The notes beneath the pieces are model-generated. The model made no database searches, had not been told where the DNA came from, and saw only the letters and a list, made by a program, of their open reading frames with translations. Source: Dyadobacter beijingensis DSM 21582 (GTDB lineage: Bacteria > Bacteroidota > Bacteroidia > Cytophagales > Spirosomataceae). From it: a stretch of DNA of 64,000 nucleotides. The translations under genes were made by a program, and so were the position numbers. Shown here in pieces: positions 51,121 to 60,210 of this stretch (position 1 is the first letter of the stretch; every line of letters starts with the position of its first letter). Where the stretch lies: contig NZ_KB907792.1 in NCBI RefSeq assembly GCF_000382205.1, positions 1-64,000 of the forward strand, in the 5' to 3' direction.

Positions 51121-51957
51121 ATGCAGACCACCCGCCACGAACCTGATCCCTTTTTGACCCACGCAGAACCCGTTTTGATGGTGAAGGACGTGGCCGCGAC
51201 AGTGAAATACTGGCACGACGTGCTGTGTTTTCCCGGCCACTGGACCTGGGGCACGCCGCCCAATCACGGCGGCGTTTCCTGGCAGGGCGCATTCATCCAG
51301 TTTTCACAAAATGAGGAGGCCGCCGGGCGCATGCGTGGGCAATGCATATGGATTCGGGTGAAGCGGATCAGGCAGCTTTACCAAATGCATCAGGACAGCA
51401 AGGCTGAGATCGTCATGCATCTGGCGAAACAGCCGTGGGGTTTTGTCGAATATGTGGTAAAAGACCTGAATGGCAACTACGTTACCTTCGCATCACCGGA
51501 AAAAGGCGACGATGAGCCAAAATCGGAACCGCTTCCGGCCGTTGTGCGCGTTTTGGGTCGCAAACTAACGACGGCGGAATACCGAAGTCTCGCCAAATCC
51601 GTAGGCTGGACCAGTCCGCAGCCGGACGAAATCCTCCAAAAGAAGCTGGATGCGGCACTTTTCACCGCCGTCGCCGAAAATTCAGAAACGGGTGAAGCCA
51701 TTGGCTGTGCATTGATTCTGGGCGACGGGCTCAGCTTCTTTTACATTAAGGACGTCATGGTCCACGGCGACTGGCAGCGTAAGCAAGTAGGCTCGACCAT
51801 CATGCGGGAAGTAAAACGCTGGCTGGACGATAATGCCCCCGACGGATCATTGGTAGGCCTGTTTACTGGCGATGGCCTCTCGCAGTTTTACCAGCAAACA
51901 GGCTTCGGTCCGGCATTCGGTATGGTACGCATGATCGAACGCCCGCAATCAGGCTAG
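51121..51957 (+). CDS. VOC-GNAT fusion protein
   Basis: 278 aa. Residues ~10-125 form a glyoxalase/bleomycin-resistance-like (VOC) domain (EPVLMVKDVAATVKYWHDV, then FVEYVVKDLNGNYVTFASP); residues ~140-275 form a GNAT domain (IKDVMVHGDWQRKQVGSTIM, then FYQQTGFGPAFGMVRM). The start MQTTRHEPDP is the only good one. The fusion suggests one substrate bound and acetylated or otherwise processed, possibly a small toxic compound. Substrate unknown. Confidence 0.87.
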   Translation: MQTTRHEPDPFLTHAEPVLMVKDVAATVKYWHDVLCFPGHWTWGTPPNHGGVSWQGAFIQFSQNEEAAGRMRGQCIWIRVKRIRQLYQMHQDSKAEIVMHLAKQPWGFVEYVVKDLNGNYVTFASPEKGDDEPKSEPLPAVVRVLGRKLTTAEYRSLAKSVGWTSPQPDEILQKKLDAALFTAVAENSETGEAIGCALILGDGLSFFYIKDVMVHGDWQRKQVGSTIMREVKRWLDDNAPDGSLVGLFTGDGLSQFYQQTGFGPAFGMVRMIERPQSG

Positions 51958-52008
51958 CGGCTTTGCATTACAACACGCATTGACGCCAAACACGCCATTT
52001 CCCGATAA

Positions 52009-53880
52009 TCACCAGCCGAAACCGTAGTCTTCCCCGTGGTTACTCGATCCGCCCCAGAAGCTGCCGTGCTGCCAATCGAAGTAGATCGCATTGATAGGGC
52101 CGCTGGTGCGGGGTTGGTAGCTTGGCTTGTAACCCATCCGGCTTAGTTCCTTCCGCGTCCAGTCCGGCATCGATTGGTTGAGGATCAAGCCGCCCGGTTC
52201 TTTTTCATGTTTTCCAAAGCTGGCATACATCTGCAACGTTTTGAAACTGGGCGCTTCGGATGCTTCCTGCACCGTCATGCCAAACTCTACGACATTCAAA
52301 AAGAACTGCAACAACAGCTGGTCCTGCTCGTCGCCGGCCTGCTTGGCAAATGAAAGGAATGGTTTTCCGTCTTTCAGCGCCAGACTGGGGGTAAGGGTTA
52401 CCCTCGGCCGTTTGCCCGGCTCTACTACGTTGAACGGGTTCTCGCGCGCATCCAGCACGAACGACTGCATGCGTTGGCTCAGGCCTACGCCCGTATTGCC
52501 CGCTATGCACGCAGGCACCCACCCACCGCTGGGTGTAATGCTCACTACCCAGCCCTCTTCGTCAGCCGCTTCCACGGAGGTGGTTCCCGCTGTGAATTCC
52601 TCCATAAATTTTTCGTCCAATCCGTTCTTGTTACGGTTAGTCGATGCCTGGAAATTGCCCCAATTCTTGATTTGGTCAGCAAACGGGTTCTTTTTGCCTT
52701 CAAAAGGGTAGGGGTCACCAGGCATTGTTTTCGAATCGTTCTGTTCCCAATTGATCTGCTTGATCCGATCTTTGGCATATTCTTTCGAAAGCAGGCCTTT
52801 CATCGGCTCTTCCGGGGCAAAGGCCGGGTCGCCATAATAAAAATCCCTGTCGGCGAATGCCATGTTCATCACCTGGTACAGCGTGTGCACATAGCGGGAA
52901 GAATTGTATCCCATGCCTTTCAGGTCAAAATTTTCCAGCATGTTAAGCGCCTGCAACATTACGGGGCCCTGCGTCCATTGCTGCATTTTGTATACGTCGA
53001 TACCTTTGTAGTTGACCATCAGCGGCTCTTCGATCTTCACTTTCCAGGTGGCCATATCCTTTTCCGTGATCAGGCCGCCCTGTTCCTGGCAGCCCCGGGC
53101 GATTTCTTTGGCGATATCACCTTTGTAGAACCGGTCATATGCTGCATAAATGGCCTCCTTGCGGTTTTTGCCGCTTTTTAAAGCTTGCTGCTCAGTGTCA
53201 ACCAGCTTCTGCAATGTGGCGCGCAAATCCTTCTGAACAAATATCTCGCCTGCATCAGGTGCTTCCCGCTTCTGCCCTAAATGCGGCAGGAATACCTTTG
53301 TAGAATACGGCCATTTTTTAATCTCGTCTTTGCCTTTTTCAATCGAATTGGCTGTTTGCGCTTCGATCGGATAGCCCTCGGCCATTTGCATGGCAGGCGC
53401 GAGCACGTCTTTCAGGCTCATTGTGCCGTATTCAGCCAGCATGGTCATGAGTCCGCCGGGCGTACCGGGTGTCGTAGCGGCCAGCGGGCCGTATTCAGGC
53501 GGGTAGCTCATTCCCTTGTTTTTGAAAAACTCGGGTGTGGCACCAGTCGGTGCAACCCCCATTGCGTTGATCGCAATGACCTTTTTCGTCTTCGGATTGT
53601 AGATCAATGCCTGCGTTTCCCCGCCCCAGCTCAGCACATCCCACATGGTACAAGTGGCTGCCAGCATCGCGCACGAGGCATCGATTGCATTGCCGCCTTT
53701 GCTGAAAATCATCGCCCCGGCCGTCGCGGCCAGCGGCTTGCCCGTAATCCCCATCCAGTGCTTTCCGTGCAAAGGCGGTTTCTGGGTAGTAACGGGAAAG
53801 TTGTTGAACGACTGCGAAAAAGCACTCAGCCCGCAAAGCATCAGTCCGATCGTCGAGCGTAAAACGAGTTTTGGTTTCAT
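52009..53880 (-). CDS. ggt: Gamma-glutamyltransferase family protein, exported
   Basis: 623 aa from MKPKLVLRSTIG, a good signal peptide; the longer frame upstream is spurious. It has the Ntn-hydrolase organisation of gamma-glutamyltransferases: GKPLAATAGAMIFSKGGNAI near the N-terminus, self-processing and nucleophile threonine in AGTTSVEAADEEGWVVS, and the downstream SGGWVPACIAGNTG and RPRVTLTPSLALKDGKPFL. It hydrolyses or transfers gamma-glutamyl groups in the periplasm, for example from glutathione, or acts on related amides. Confidence 0.88.
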   Translation of the reverse strand: MKPKLVLRSTIGLMLCGLSAFSQSFNNFPVTTQKPPLHGKHWMGITGKPLAATAGAMIFSKGGNAIDASCAMLAATCTMWDVLSWGGETQALIYNPKTKKVIAINAMGVAPTGATPEFFKNKGMSYPPEYGPLAATTPGTPGGLMTMLAEYGTMSLKDVLAPAMQMAEGYPIEAQTANSIEKGKDEIKKWPYSTKVFLPHLGQKREAPDAGEIFVQKDLRATLQKLVDTEQQALKSGKNRKEAIYAAYDRFYKGDIAKEIARGCQEQGGLITEKDMATWKVKIEEPLMVNYKGIDVYKMQQWTQGPVMLQALNMLENFDLKGMGYNSSRYVHTLYQVMNMAFADRDFYYGDPAFAPEEPMKGLLSKEYAKDRIKQINWEQNDSKTMPGDPYPFEGKKNPFADQIKNWGNFQASTNRNKNGLDEKFMEEFTAGTTSVEAADEEGWVVSITPSGGWVPACIAGNTGVGLSQRMQSFVLDARENPFNVVEPGKRPRVTLTPSLALKDGKPFLSFAKQAGDEQDQLLLQFFLNVVEFGMTVQEASEAPSFKTLQMYASFGKHEKEPGGLILNQSMPDWTRKELSRMGYKPSYQPRTSGPINAIYFDWQHGSFWGGSSNHGEDYGFGW

Positions 53881-54057
53881 ATGAAGGTGGTTAGGAAGCA
53901 TTGGCTTTCCATGCGTTACAAGGCGTAAATATTGCACGAATGAAGGCCAGGCACAAATTACTAAACCATGCTCTCCTGTCAAAATCAATCAGTACCAGTA
54001 CAGGTGTAAGTAAATCTGAGAACCGCTCATTTTTTTGGAAGCTTCCCTGGAATGATA

Positions 54058-54243
54058 TTATAAACAGTCCTTCAATAGAAACTCCTGCTCGAATTGATCC
54101 ATTGTTTGCCCCAAGTACAGAGAAGAAGCAAAAAAGAAGCCGCCTTTAGACAGGTTAACATCTCGCGCCGGTTCCTCAGGATTGGCTATCCCAAGCTTAT
54201 TGCGCAAACGCTCGTTCTGATCGTAGAGGATCTGATATTTCAT
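54058..54243 (-). CDS. Small hypothetical protein
   Basis: 61 aa from MKYQILYDQNERL, the most natural start; the frame extends further upstream but with unlikely composition. Soluble, no motif recognised (contains DVNLSKGGFFFASSLYLGQT). It lies 67 bp from the 2H phosphoesterase gene on the same strand. Moderate support only. Confidence 0.45.
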   Translation of the reverse strand: MKYQILYDQNERLRNKLGIANPEEPARDVNLSKGGFFFASSLYLGQTMDQFEQEFLLKDCL

Positions 54244-54310
54244 AAAAATAGTGTGTATTGACATTATTGACCACCAAGCAGCGATTGTCCAGCTTGGTAG
54301 CCACCTGAAT

Positions 54311-54958
54311 TCAAAACAGACTCCCCTGCACCAGCACATTATCCGGCAGTCCCAGCAATGGCATGCGTGCGATTTCCTGGCATCTGGAGCCGTTGACGAG
54401 TGATCTTTTCAGCAGGATCATTTCCGTGACGCGGAAGGATGAACGGAATTTTTTGTGCATCCATTCCCGTGCCGCATTCGTTACCTGTGCGGGCGTCATG
54501 TGCCGCGCGACCGTCACGTGCGGGTCCGTGCAGAACCTGAATTCGCCGGACGACCATTTCGTCAGATGGTCGAACGTTTCAGTTTTCAGGCCCTTGACGA
54601 GGTTGCCTACTTCGGCTGATGCGCCTTCCGACAGATCGATATAGAACGTGCCGCCTTCATAGCGGTTAAACCCGTCGAGCTCGATGCGGAAAGGGGCCGC
54701 GCGGCGGGCTACCTTCTCGAAACCCTGGATAAGCCTGTCGAGTTTGTTCTCGTGGATAATGCAGTTGAAAAGCGTCAGGTGCGGGCGCAGATTGGCTGCC
54801 TGCCCGCAACCGTAAGCTTTCTGAAAATACTGCTTGACGCTTCCGATCGCCGCTTCGGTGACGGGATCACAGGAAAATACCAGGAGATATTCATACATAT
54901 GCTCCCGGATATTCCTGATAGTACTCAAATCATTGCTGTTGAAATGAATAGCTTTCAT
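54311..54958 (-). CDS. 2H phosphoesterase (2'-5' RNA ligase-like)
   Basis: 215 aa from MKAIHFNSND. The two hallmark H-x-T/S motifs are LRPHLTLF and DPHVTVAR, about 100 residues apart, which define 2H phosphoesterases. Such enzymes hydrolyse cyclic phosphates or ligate RNA; the substrate is unknown. Confidence 0.85.
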   Translation of the reverse strand: MKAIHFNSNDLSTIRNIREHMYEYLLVFSCDPVTEAAIGSVKQYFQKAYGCGQAANLRPHLTLFNCIIHENKLDRLIQGFEKVARRAAPFRIELDGFNRYEGGTFYIDLSEGASAEVGNLVKGLKTETFDHLTKWSSGEFRFCTDPHVTVARHMTPAQVTNAAREWMHKKFRSSFRVTEMILLKRSLVNGSRCQEIARMPLLGLPDNVLVQGSLF

Positions 54959-55182
54959 GTTGATGAAGTGTAATAAAATTTTCGCGATAAAAATTTCACT
55001 TGTAAAAATAGAAAAGATATTTTTAATATCAAACAATTGGTTTTTAAAATATCATAAAAAATACGATTGTCGTGGCACGGAGTGAGTTGAAGGATACGCA
55101 GGATATTTATAATAATGCATAGACTTTCGCGTTTCGATTTTGTAACCGAAGATCAACTCCTTTAACCTAAATCAGGCTTCCT

Positions 55183-55941
55183 ATGAAAGCAATCTGGTTC
55201 GTGTTCGCGTGTGTATTATCATGTCATGCGGTGGTTGTCTGCGCTCAAACGGGTCCCCGCATTCCCGATCCCGCCGCCTATGCATTGTCGATGGCGCCCG
55301 ACGCCCGGGCCAGCGGAATGGGCTTTGCCGGCACGGCTACCAGCGGGGATGCGAATGCGATGTTCTGGAATCCGGGCAAGTTGCCCGACGCACCAGGCGC
55401 TCTGGGCGTTTCGGCGACTTATTCGCCGTGGCTGCCTTACCTCATGGATGATGCCTGGGTCGGATATGCTTCTATGTACAGGAAGCTGGCTAAGGGACAG
55501 GTGGTGGGAGCGTCCGTGGATTATTTCAATCAGCCGAGATTGTCGTCAGCCAACACATTGTCGCCCGGCCGTGATTTCGCTGTGAGCGCGGCTTATGCGA
55601 AGCTGCTCGTCCCGACGCCCGCCCCCGGGCGTAATGTGAACCAGCGGCCGTACCTGGAAGGCATTCTGGCGTCATTTTCCGACGCTCCCGGTGGTTTCAA
55701 GGAAGAAATGCAGGAGGTCGTAGTGTCTGTCGGGGCGGAATATTGGTATCAGGAAAAGTTTGCGCTCCGCAGCGGATACCGGGCTGAAAACGCGGAAAAA
55801 GGAGGTCGCAAATTCCTCACCGTCGGAGCCGGCGCCCGATTCCTCGATCATTTTGGTATAGACTTCGCCTACCTGTTTCCAACCGGTGTCAACGACGCCA
55901 TGAAGAATATGTACAAGGTCGGCGGCCTGCTTTATTTTTAG
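55183..55941 (+). CDS. Shortened PorV/PorQ-like outer-membrane protein
   Basis: 252 aa with a signal peptide (cleavage after VCA). The start of the mature part (YALSMAPDARASGMGFAGTA, then DANAMFWNPGKLPDAPGALG) and the end (SVGAEYWYQEKFALRSGYRA, ARFLDHFGIDFAYLFP) match the type IX secretion channel protein PorV/PorQ family. Full-length PorV is ~380-400 aa; here the middle of the barrel is missing, with a proline-rich linker (VPTPAPGRNVNQRP) in its place. It is either a specialised paralogue or an internally deleted copy. No other T9SS genes are nearby. Confidence 0.8.
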   Translation: MKAIWFVFACVLSCHAVVVCAQTGPRIPDPAAYALSMAPDARASGMGFAGTATSGDANAMFWNPGKLPDAPGALGVSATYSPWLPYLMDDAWVGYASMYRKLAKGQVVGASVDYFNQPRLSSANTLSPGRDFAVSAAYAKLLVPTPAPGRNVNQRPYLEGILASFSDAPGGFKEEMQEVVVSVGAEYWYQEKFALRSGYRAENAEKGGRKFLTVGAGARFLDHFGIDFAYLFPTGVNDAMKNMYKVGGLLYF

Positions 55942-56061
55942 GAGGCGTTCCCCGCCATTGATCAGTTCAACCGCGCTTTCCGTCAGTTGAAACGTGCTTT
56001 CCGGCATCGCGGGCGGAATAGGTTTCGGGAATGGGGCCGGAAGTGAGAATTTTGCATCGAT

Positions 56062-56694
56062 ATGAACGATGCGATCCGCCCCTTACTGGTTCTTTTACTG
56101 TGCGTTACGGCCGCAATGGCGCAGCCGGAATGGAAGTGCGTGGCGGCCAAAGATGGCATCAAGGTTTTTGCAAAACCCGTGCCTGATTCGAAGATCAAAG
56201 CGATGAAGGCGGAATGCATATTAGATGCCAGTGCCGACGAGCTGGTTGCTTTGCTCATGGATGTGAGCGCAGCCGAGCGGTGGGTATGCCATACCAAATC
56301 CTGCGTATTGATCAAAAAGGTGTCGGATACGGAGCTATTTTACCATACGGAAGTGAGCCTTCCCTGGCCGCTGGATAACCGCGACTTTGTCACGCACCTG
56401 AAAGTGCTCCGTGACCCGAAAACCGGCGTCGTGGTAGTGGAAGCACCGGCAGTACCCGGTATAGTTCCCGTACGGGAAAGTGTGGTGCGCGTGTCGCATT
56501 CTGTGAACCGCTGGCTAATCCGGCCGCTACCGCACGGTAAGTTGTCCGTGGAATACACCTTGCTGGTCGATCCGGGCGGACATATCCCGGCACACGTTGT
56601 GAATATGTTCGCCTGCCGGGCACCTATCGAGACGTTTCAGCGGATGAGAATCGTGCTTGCCGAACGCCGGCGGTCCGTGGCCGGCGGCGAATAG
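56062..56694 (+). CDS. Exported START-like domain protein
   Basis: 210 aa. A signal peptide (cleavage after AMA) is followed by a START/polyketide-cyclase-like fold: WKCVAAKDGIKVFAKPVPDS, SAAERWVCHTKSCVLIKKV, VSLPWPLDNRDFV. The domain binds hydrophobic ligands. Probably periplasmic; ligand unknown. Confidence 0.82.
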   Translation: MNDAIRPLLVLLLCVTAAMAQPEWKCVAAKDGIKVFAKPVPDSKIKAMKAECILDASADELVALLMDVSAAERWVCHTKSCVLIKKVSDTELFYHTEVSLPWPLDNRDFVTHLKVLRDPKTGVVVVEAPAVPGIVPVRESVVRVSHSVNRWLIRPLPHGKLSVEYTLLVDPGGHIPAHVVNMFACRAPIETFQRMRIVLAERRRSVAGGE

Positions 56695-56822
56695 TTGAAC
56701 TTTTGGCATGCATTTTTTGCTATTTTTTATCATTATTTTCCTAAATTGGCAAAGGAGAGTTTTAACGTGATTTTGCCATAGAAAAAATAAGGATCTGAAA
56801 CTCAAAGCAAAAATATCATATC

Positions 56823-57059
56823 ATGGGAAAAGGAAAAGATCTTTTCGGACACTATAACGACCTCGCCAAGGATAAGGGCCCCGGTAGCGAAGAAAGTAAA
56901 TATGCCGGTATTCTTTTCCAGTCGCTGCTGATGATCGGCGAGCGACGTACTTTCGAACTGCTGGAAGAGGCAGACGAAAAAGGTAAAAAATTGAAACTTG
57001 AATATGCCAATGGCGCAAAACCTAGCTCGGGCTGCCCTTGCGGCGTGACATTGGTATAA
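56823..57059 (+). CDS. Small hypothetical protein with CPC tail
   Basis: 78 aa, soluble, charged (GKDLFGHYNDLAKDKGPGSE), ending PSSGCPCGVTLV. The two cysteines in the tail could bind metal or form a disulfide. It is a stand-alone gene with a strong terminator right after it, which supports expression. Family not recognised. Confidence 0.65.
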   Translation: MGKGKDLFGHYNDLAKDKGPGSEESKYAGILFQSLLMIGERRTFELLEEADEKGKKLKLEYANGAKPSSGCPCGVTLV

Positions 57060-57080
57060 TGTAAATCGAGATCGACACGA

Positions 57081-57115
57081 GGCCCGGCTGATAATGTAAT
57101 CAGCCGGGCCTTTTT
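57081..57115 (+). terminator. Rho-independent terminator
   Basis: A perfect 12-bp stem (GGCCCGGCTGAT and complement), loop AATGTA, followed by TTTTT; ends the 78-aa gene. Confidence 0.9.
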
Positions 57116-57223
57116 GCGTACGGTTGGGCGCGGTTCGTCAATTATTTACGCCGGTTTGTACATGCAAGCCATATTTCGCGCCGATTCATGTAAATTGTAA
57201 GATCATATCGCCGCTTGTCCCGC

Positions 57224-58384
57224 ATGACCGCTACGCCACATCCAGCCCCGGATTTCAGCCCGCCGCCCGGCCGGTCGCACTGGTTTTTCAGGTACAAGCT
57301 CTACCACCTGCCTTTTTGGGTCGCGTATCATTATGTGTGGTGGGTGGTCGCGCTCGGGAACCCCGTCAAGGTGGTGGAGGCATTGTTCACTGTCTCGATC
57401 TTTAAGTTCCTGTTTTACGTAATCTGGCAGGCGCTGGCGGTTTATTTCAACCTCTATTTCCTCGTTCCGCGGTACCTGGAAAAAGGAAAATATGTGCTTT
57501 ACCTCACATGGCTCGTAGGGACGATCCTGGTCACCGCCGCGATGATTGTGCCAGGGTATTACATAGGTGCCTGGGCGGCCGGGAAGACGTTGGAAGAGTT
57601 TTACGGGGCGGACAATTACGGGTTCTTTCGTATGATGATGGGCGGCCCGTTATCGTCTACGGTCGCTGCCACGACGTTCGCGATGAGTATCAAGTTGGCC
57701 AAAAACTGGCTGGAAACGCAGCGCAGGCAGCAAGCATTGGAAAAGGAAAAGCTGGAAACCGAGCTCAATTTTCTCAAATATCAGTTCAACCCGCATTTCC
57801 TGTTCAATAGCATCAATTCGATTTTTTTCCTGATCCATAAAAACCCGGACATGGCGTCGGCGTCGCTGGCCAAATTTTCGGAATTGCTGCGGCATCAGCT
57901 GTACGAATGCAACGACCACCAGATCCCGCTCAGTAAGGAAATCGCTTACCTGGAAAACTTTATCGAACTGGAAAAACTGCGGCAGAACGACACGCTGGAA
58001 GTTCATTTCAATGTGGAAGAACATATCGGGCGGGAGCTGGCCATCGCACCATTTATCCTGATGACTTTCATGGAAAATGCTTTCAAGCATGTGTCGAGGC
58101 ACGAAAACGCGCCGAACCGCATTCAGGGTGATTTGCGGCTGGACCAAACGCAGCTTATTTTCGACCTTGTCAATACCGCCTCCTCCGGGGAGCAACCGGA
58201 AGTGCTCAATTATGGCGGCATCGGGCTAAAAAACGTTCGCCGGAGGTTGGATTTGATTTATCCCGGTCGCTACCGGCTGGATATCCGCCGCGATTCCGAC
58301 CTTTTTGCCGTGCATTTTGAGACGGAACTGGATCAGCTGGAAACGGTGGAAACGCCGCAAATGTCTTTAAATCAATTAGATTAG
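57224..58384 (+). CDS. LytS-type sensor histidine kinase
   Basis: 386 aa from the ATG at 57224 (a TTG three codons upstream is less likely). Three to four hydrophobic segments (~30-165) precede a coiled coil and the phosphoacceptor KYQFNPHFLFNSINSIFFLI (His ~197), then HATPase (APFILMTFMENAFKHV, GIGLKNVRRRLDLIYPG). It is followed immediately by its LytTR regulator (stop to start 0 bp). Confidence 0.93.
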   Translation: MTATPHPAPDFSPPPGRSHWFFRYKLYHLPFWVAYHYVWWVVALGNPVKVVEALFTVSIFKFLFYVIWQALAVYFNLYFLVPRYLEKGKYVLYLTWLVGTILVTAAMIVPGYYIGAWAAGKTLEEFYGADNYGFFRMMMGGPLSSTVAATTFAMSIKLAKNWLETQRRQQALEKEKLETELNFLKYQFNPHFLFNSINSIFFLIHKNPDMASASLAKFSELLRHQLYECNDHQIPLSKEIAYLENFIELEKLRQNDTLEVHFNVEEHIGRELAIAPFILMTFMENAFKHVSRHENAPNRIQGDLRLDQTQLIFDLVNTASSGEQPEVLNYGGIGLKNVRRRLDLIYPGRYRLDIRRDSDLFAVHFETELDQLETVETPQMSLNQLD

Positions 58385-59104
58385 ATGATCAACTGTGCGA
58401 TAATCGACGACGAACCGCTGGCGCGCGAGGGTTTGGCCGACTATGTGAAAGAGGTGGATTTTCTCAAACTCACAGGTTTGTGCGAGAACCCTGTTGAGCT
58501 CATCAGCCTCATGGACCGCGAGCCGGTGGACCTGATTTTCCTGGACATTCAAATGCCCAAAATGAGCGGTATCGATTTCCTGAAAATCGTGCAGAATCCG
58601 CCGATGGCGATTATTACGACGGCCTATCCCAGCTATGCCCTGGAGGGTTTTCAGCTCAATGTGATGGATTACCTGCTCAAACCGATCACTTTCGAACGTT
58701 TTTTCAAATCGGCCGGCAAGGCGCGCGATTACCACAAGCTCCTGCACCGGCCGGCGGCGGCGAAAACGGAGGAAGACTACTTTTTTATCAAATGCGGGAG
58801 CAAGTACGAAAAGATATTTTTTGACGACATACTCTATATCGAAGGCCTTCAAAATTACGTGACGATCCACACGCGGAAGGGAAAATACATTACGCTCCTT
58901 AACCTGAAACACCTCGAACAAAACCTCGATAGCCGCCTTTTCATCCGCGTGCACAAGTCGTATATCGTGGCGATCACGAAAATCGAGGGAATCGATGGAA
59001 ATGAAATCTTCATTCAGCCCCATCGCATTCCGATCAGCCGAAACTACCGTGAACAAGTGATCGAGCAGGTGGTGAACCGAAAGCTCATGGATAAGAATCG
59101 GTAG
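58385..59104 (+). CDS. LytTR-family response regulator
   Basis: 239 aa. Receiver: IDDEPLAREGLAD, phospho-acceptor Asp in IFLDIQMPKMSG, YLLKPI. LytTR domain: ILYIEGLQNYVTIHTRKGKY, FIRVHKSYIVAITKI. It begins directly after the kinase stop codon, forming a two-component pair. Confidence 0.95.
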   Translation: MINCAIIDDEPLAREGLADYVKEVDFLKLTGLCENPVELISLMDREPVDLIFLDIQMPKMSGIDFLKIVQNPPMAIITTAYPSYALEGFQLNVMDYLLKPITFERFFKSAGKARDYHKLLHRPAAAKTEEDYFFIKCGSKYEKIFFDDILYIEGLQNYVTIHTRKGKYITLLNLKHLEQNLDSRLFIRVHKSYIVAITKIEGIDGNEIFIQPHRIPISRNYREQVIEQVVNRKLMDKNR

Positions 59105-59105
59105 C

Positions 59106-60176
59106 TCATTTTATGTTGAAGCGTAGTACCCCGATTTCACCGCTAGCGGCCTCTGCTTTTTTTGTAATATCCCTGTCAAATGGGCGCAAGAGGTTGTTTC
59201 CCGCCAAGTCTTCCAGTCGGGTTTCGATCAGGATTTGATAGGAGCCGGCCTTCCAGCTATCGGTCGGGATGAAGGCAACCTGTTTTTCATGGTCGCCGGT
59301 TTGCCATTGTCCTGAAATTTTGACGCCAGACTTACCCTGCACGCTGAAAACTTCCTGCAACAGGCTGTGATCCATCGATTCTTTGAAACTAATTTCCAAA
59401 GGCTGCCGCGTGGCCGCGGCAGGAGGTCCGAGCGTCCAGGATGCGGGTGTCGGGGAAAGCGAATCCTTCTCCGTCGTGACGAATGCCTTTCGAAATGGCT
59501 TTTCTAATGCCTTTCCGCGTGTATCCGTCCACGCTTCGGAAACCCAAACCTCGTAATGAGTGCCTTGCTGCATGGGTGCGCCGAGGCGTTTGTTGGGTTG
59601 CAGGTCGCGCTTGATGCGGCCCGGATCGAGCCAGAGGGTGAGAATGGTCCGGTCGGGGTTCCATAGCTCCGGTTGCAGGTCGAGGAATGCGGCTTCCACG
59701 GTGTCGCGCCGGTTTTTGATCAGTTTCACGTACCGGTTCGAAAGTCCTTCGCGCATCGGGTGATCAAAATGCAGGTAAATTTTCAGGAGGTTTTCAGGTA
59801 AGGTGTCCGCCGATGGATAAATAGCCGTAACACTTAGCGCATTACCTGTTTTGTTTTCAGGTATTTCAAAATCTCCCGCACGCTGCCCGCGCACATACAC
59901 ATGATAGCGCATTCCGGGCGTGAACGGAATGAGTGGGCTGAATTCCAGATCGTCGCCCTCACGATTGTAGGAGCCGAAAATAGGCACAGGCATCGGCTTG
60001 CCCGCGAGGCTTACCATGATGGAGGCCGAAGTGGAATCGTCCGGAACGTTGCCAATCAATGCCGCCGGAATAATGATCGAACGGGCCCGCTCCTCTTTCC
60101 ACCGGATCTCGATCCGCGCATTTTCCGACGAACGGTTGCACGATACGAGGCACACAAAAAAAGCCAGGCCGGACAT
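59106..60176 (-). CDS. Lipoprotein with Ig-like domains, unknown
   Basis: 356 aa from MSGLAFFVCLVSC, whose lipobox (LVSC) supports this start over the longer frame. The mature protein has Ig-like or fibronectin-like beta domains (LLKIYLHFDHPMREGLSNRY, then VKL; LEISFKESMDHSLLQEVFS), the pattern of surface or periplasmic domains in Bacteroidota. It lies 34 bp after the exported beta-propeller-like gene. Function not recognised. Confidence 0.7.
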   Translation of the reverse strand: MSGLAFFVCLVSCNRSSENARIEIRWKEERARSIIIPAALIGNVPDDSTSASIMVSLAGKPMPVPIFGSYNREGDDLEFSPLIPFTPGMRYHVYVRGQRAGDFEIPENKTGNALSVTAIYPSADTLPENLLKIYLHFDHPMREGLSNRYVKLIKNRRDTVEAAFLDLQPELWNPDRTILTLWLDPGRIKRDLQPNKRLGAPMQQGTHYEVWVSEAWTDTRGKALEKPFRKAFVTTEKDSLSPTPASWTLGPPAAATRQPLEISFKESMDHSLLQEVFSVQGKSGVKISGQWQTGDHEKQVAFIPTDSWKAGSYQILIETRLEDLAGNNLLRPFDRDITKKAEAASGEIGVLRFNIK

Positions 60177-60210
60177 GTACGCCGGCCTGACCACGCTCTT
60201 AAGCCCAATA

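Noticed and set aside
52474..53862. Plus-strand frames opposite gamma-glutamyltransferase
   Set aside because: Shadows of a well-supported gene in a high-GC region.
58376..59056. 226-codon minus-strand frame opposite a LytTR regulator
   Set aside because: Antisense shadow; the plus-strand gene is unmistakable.
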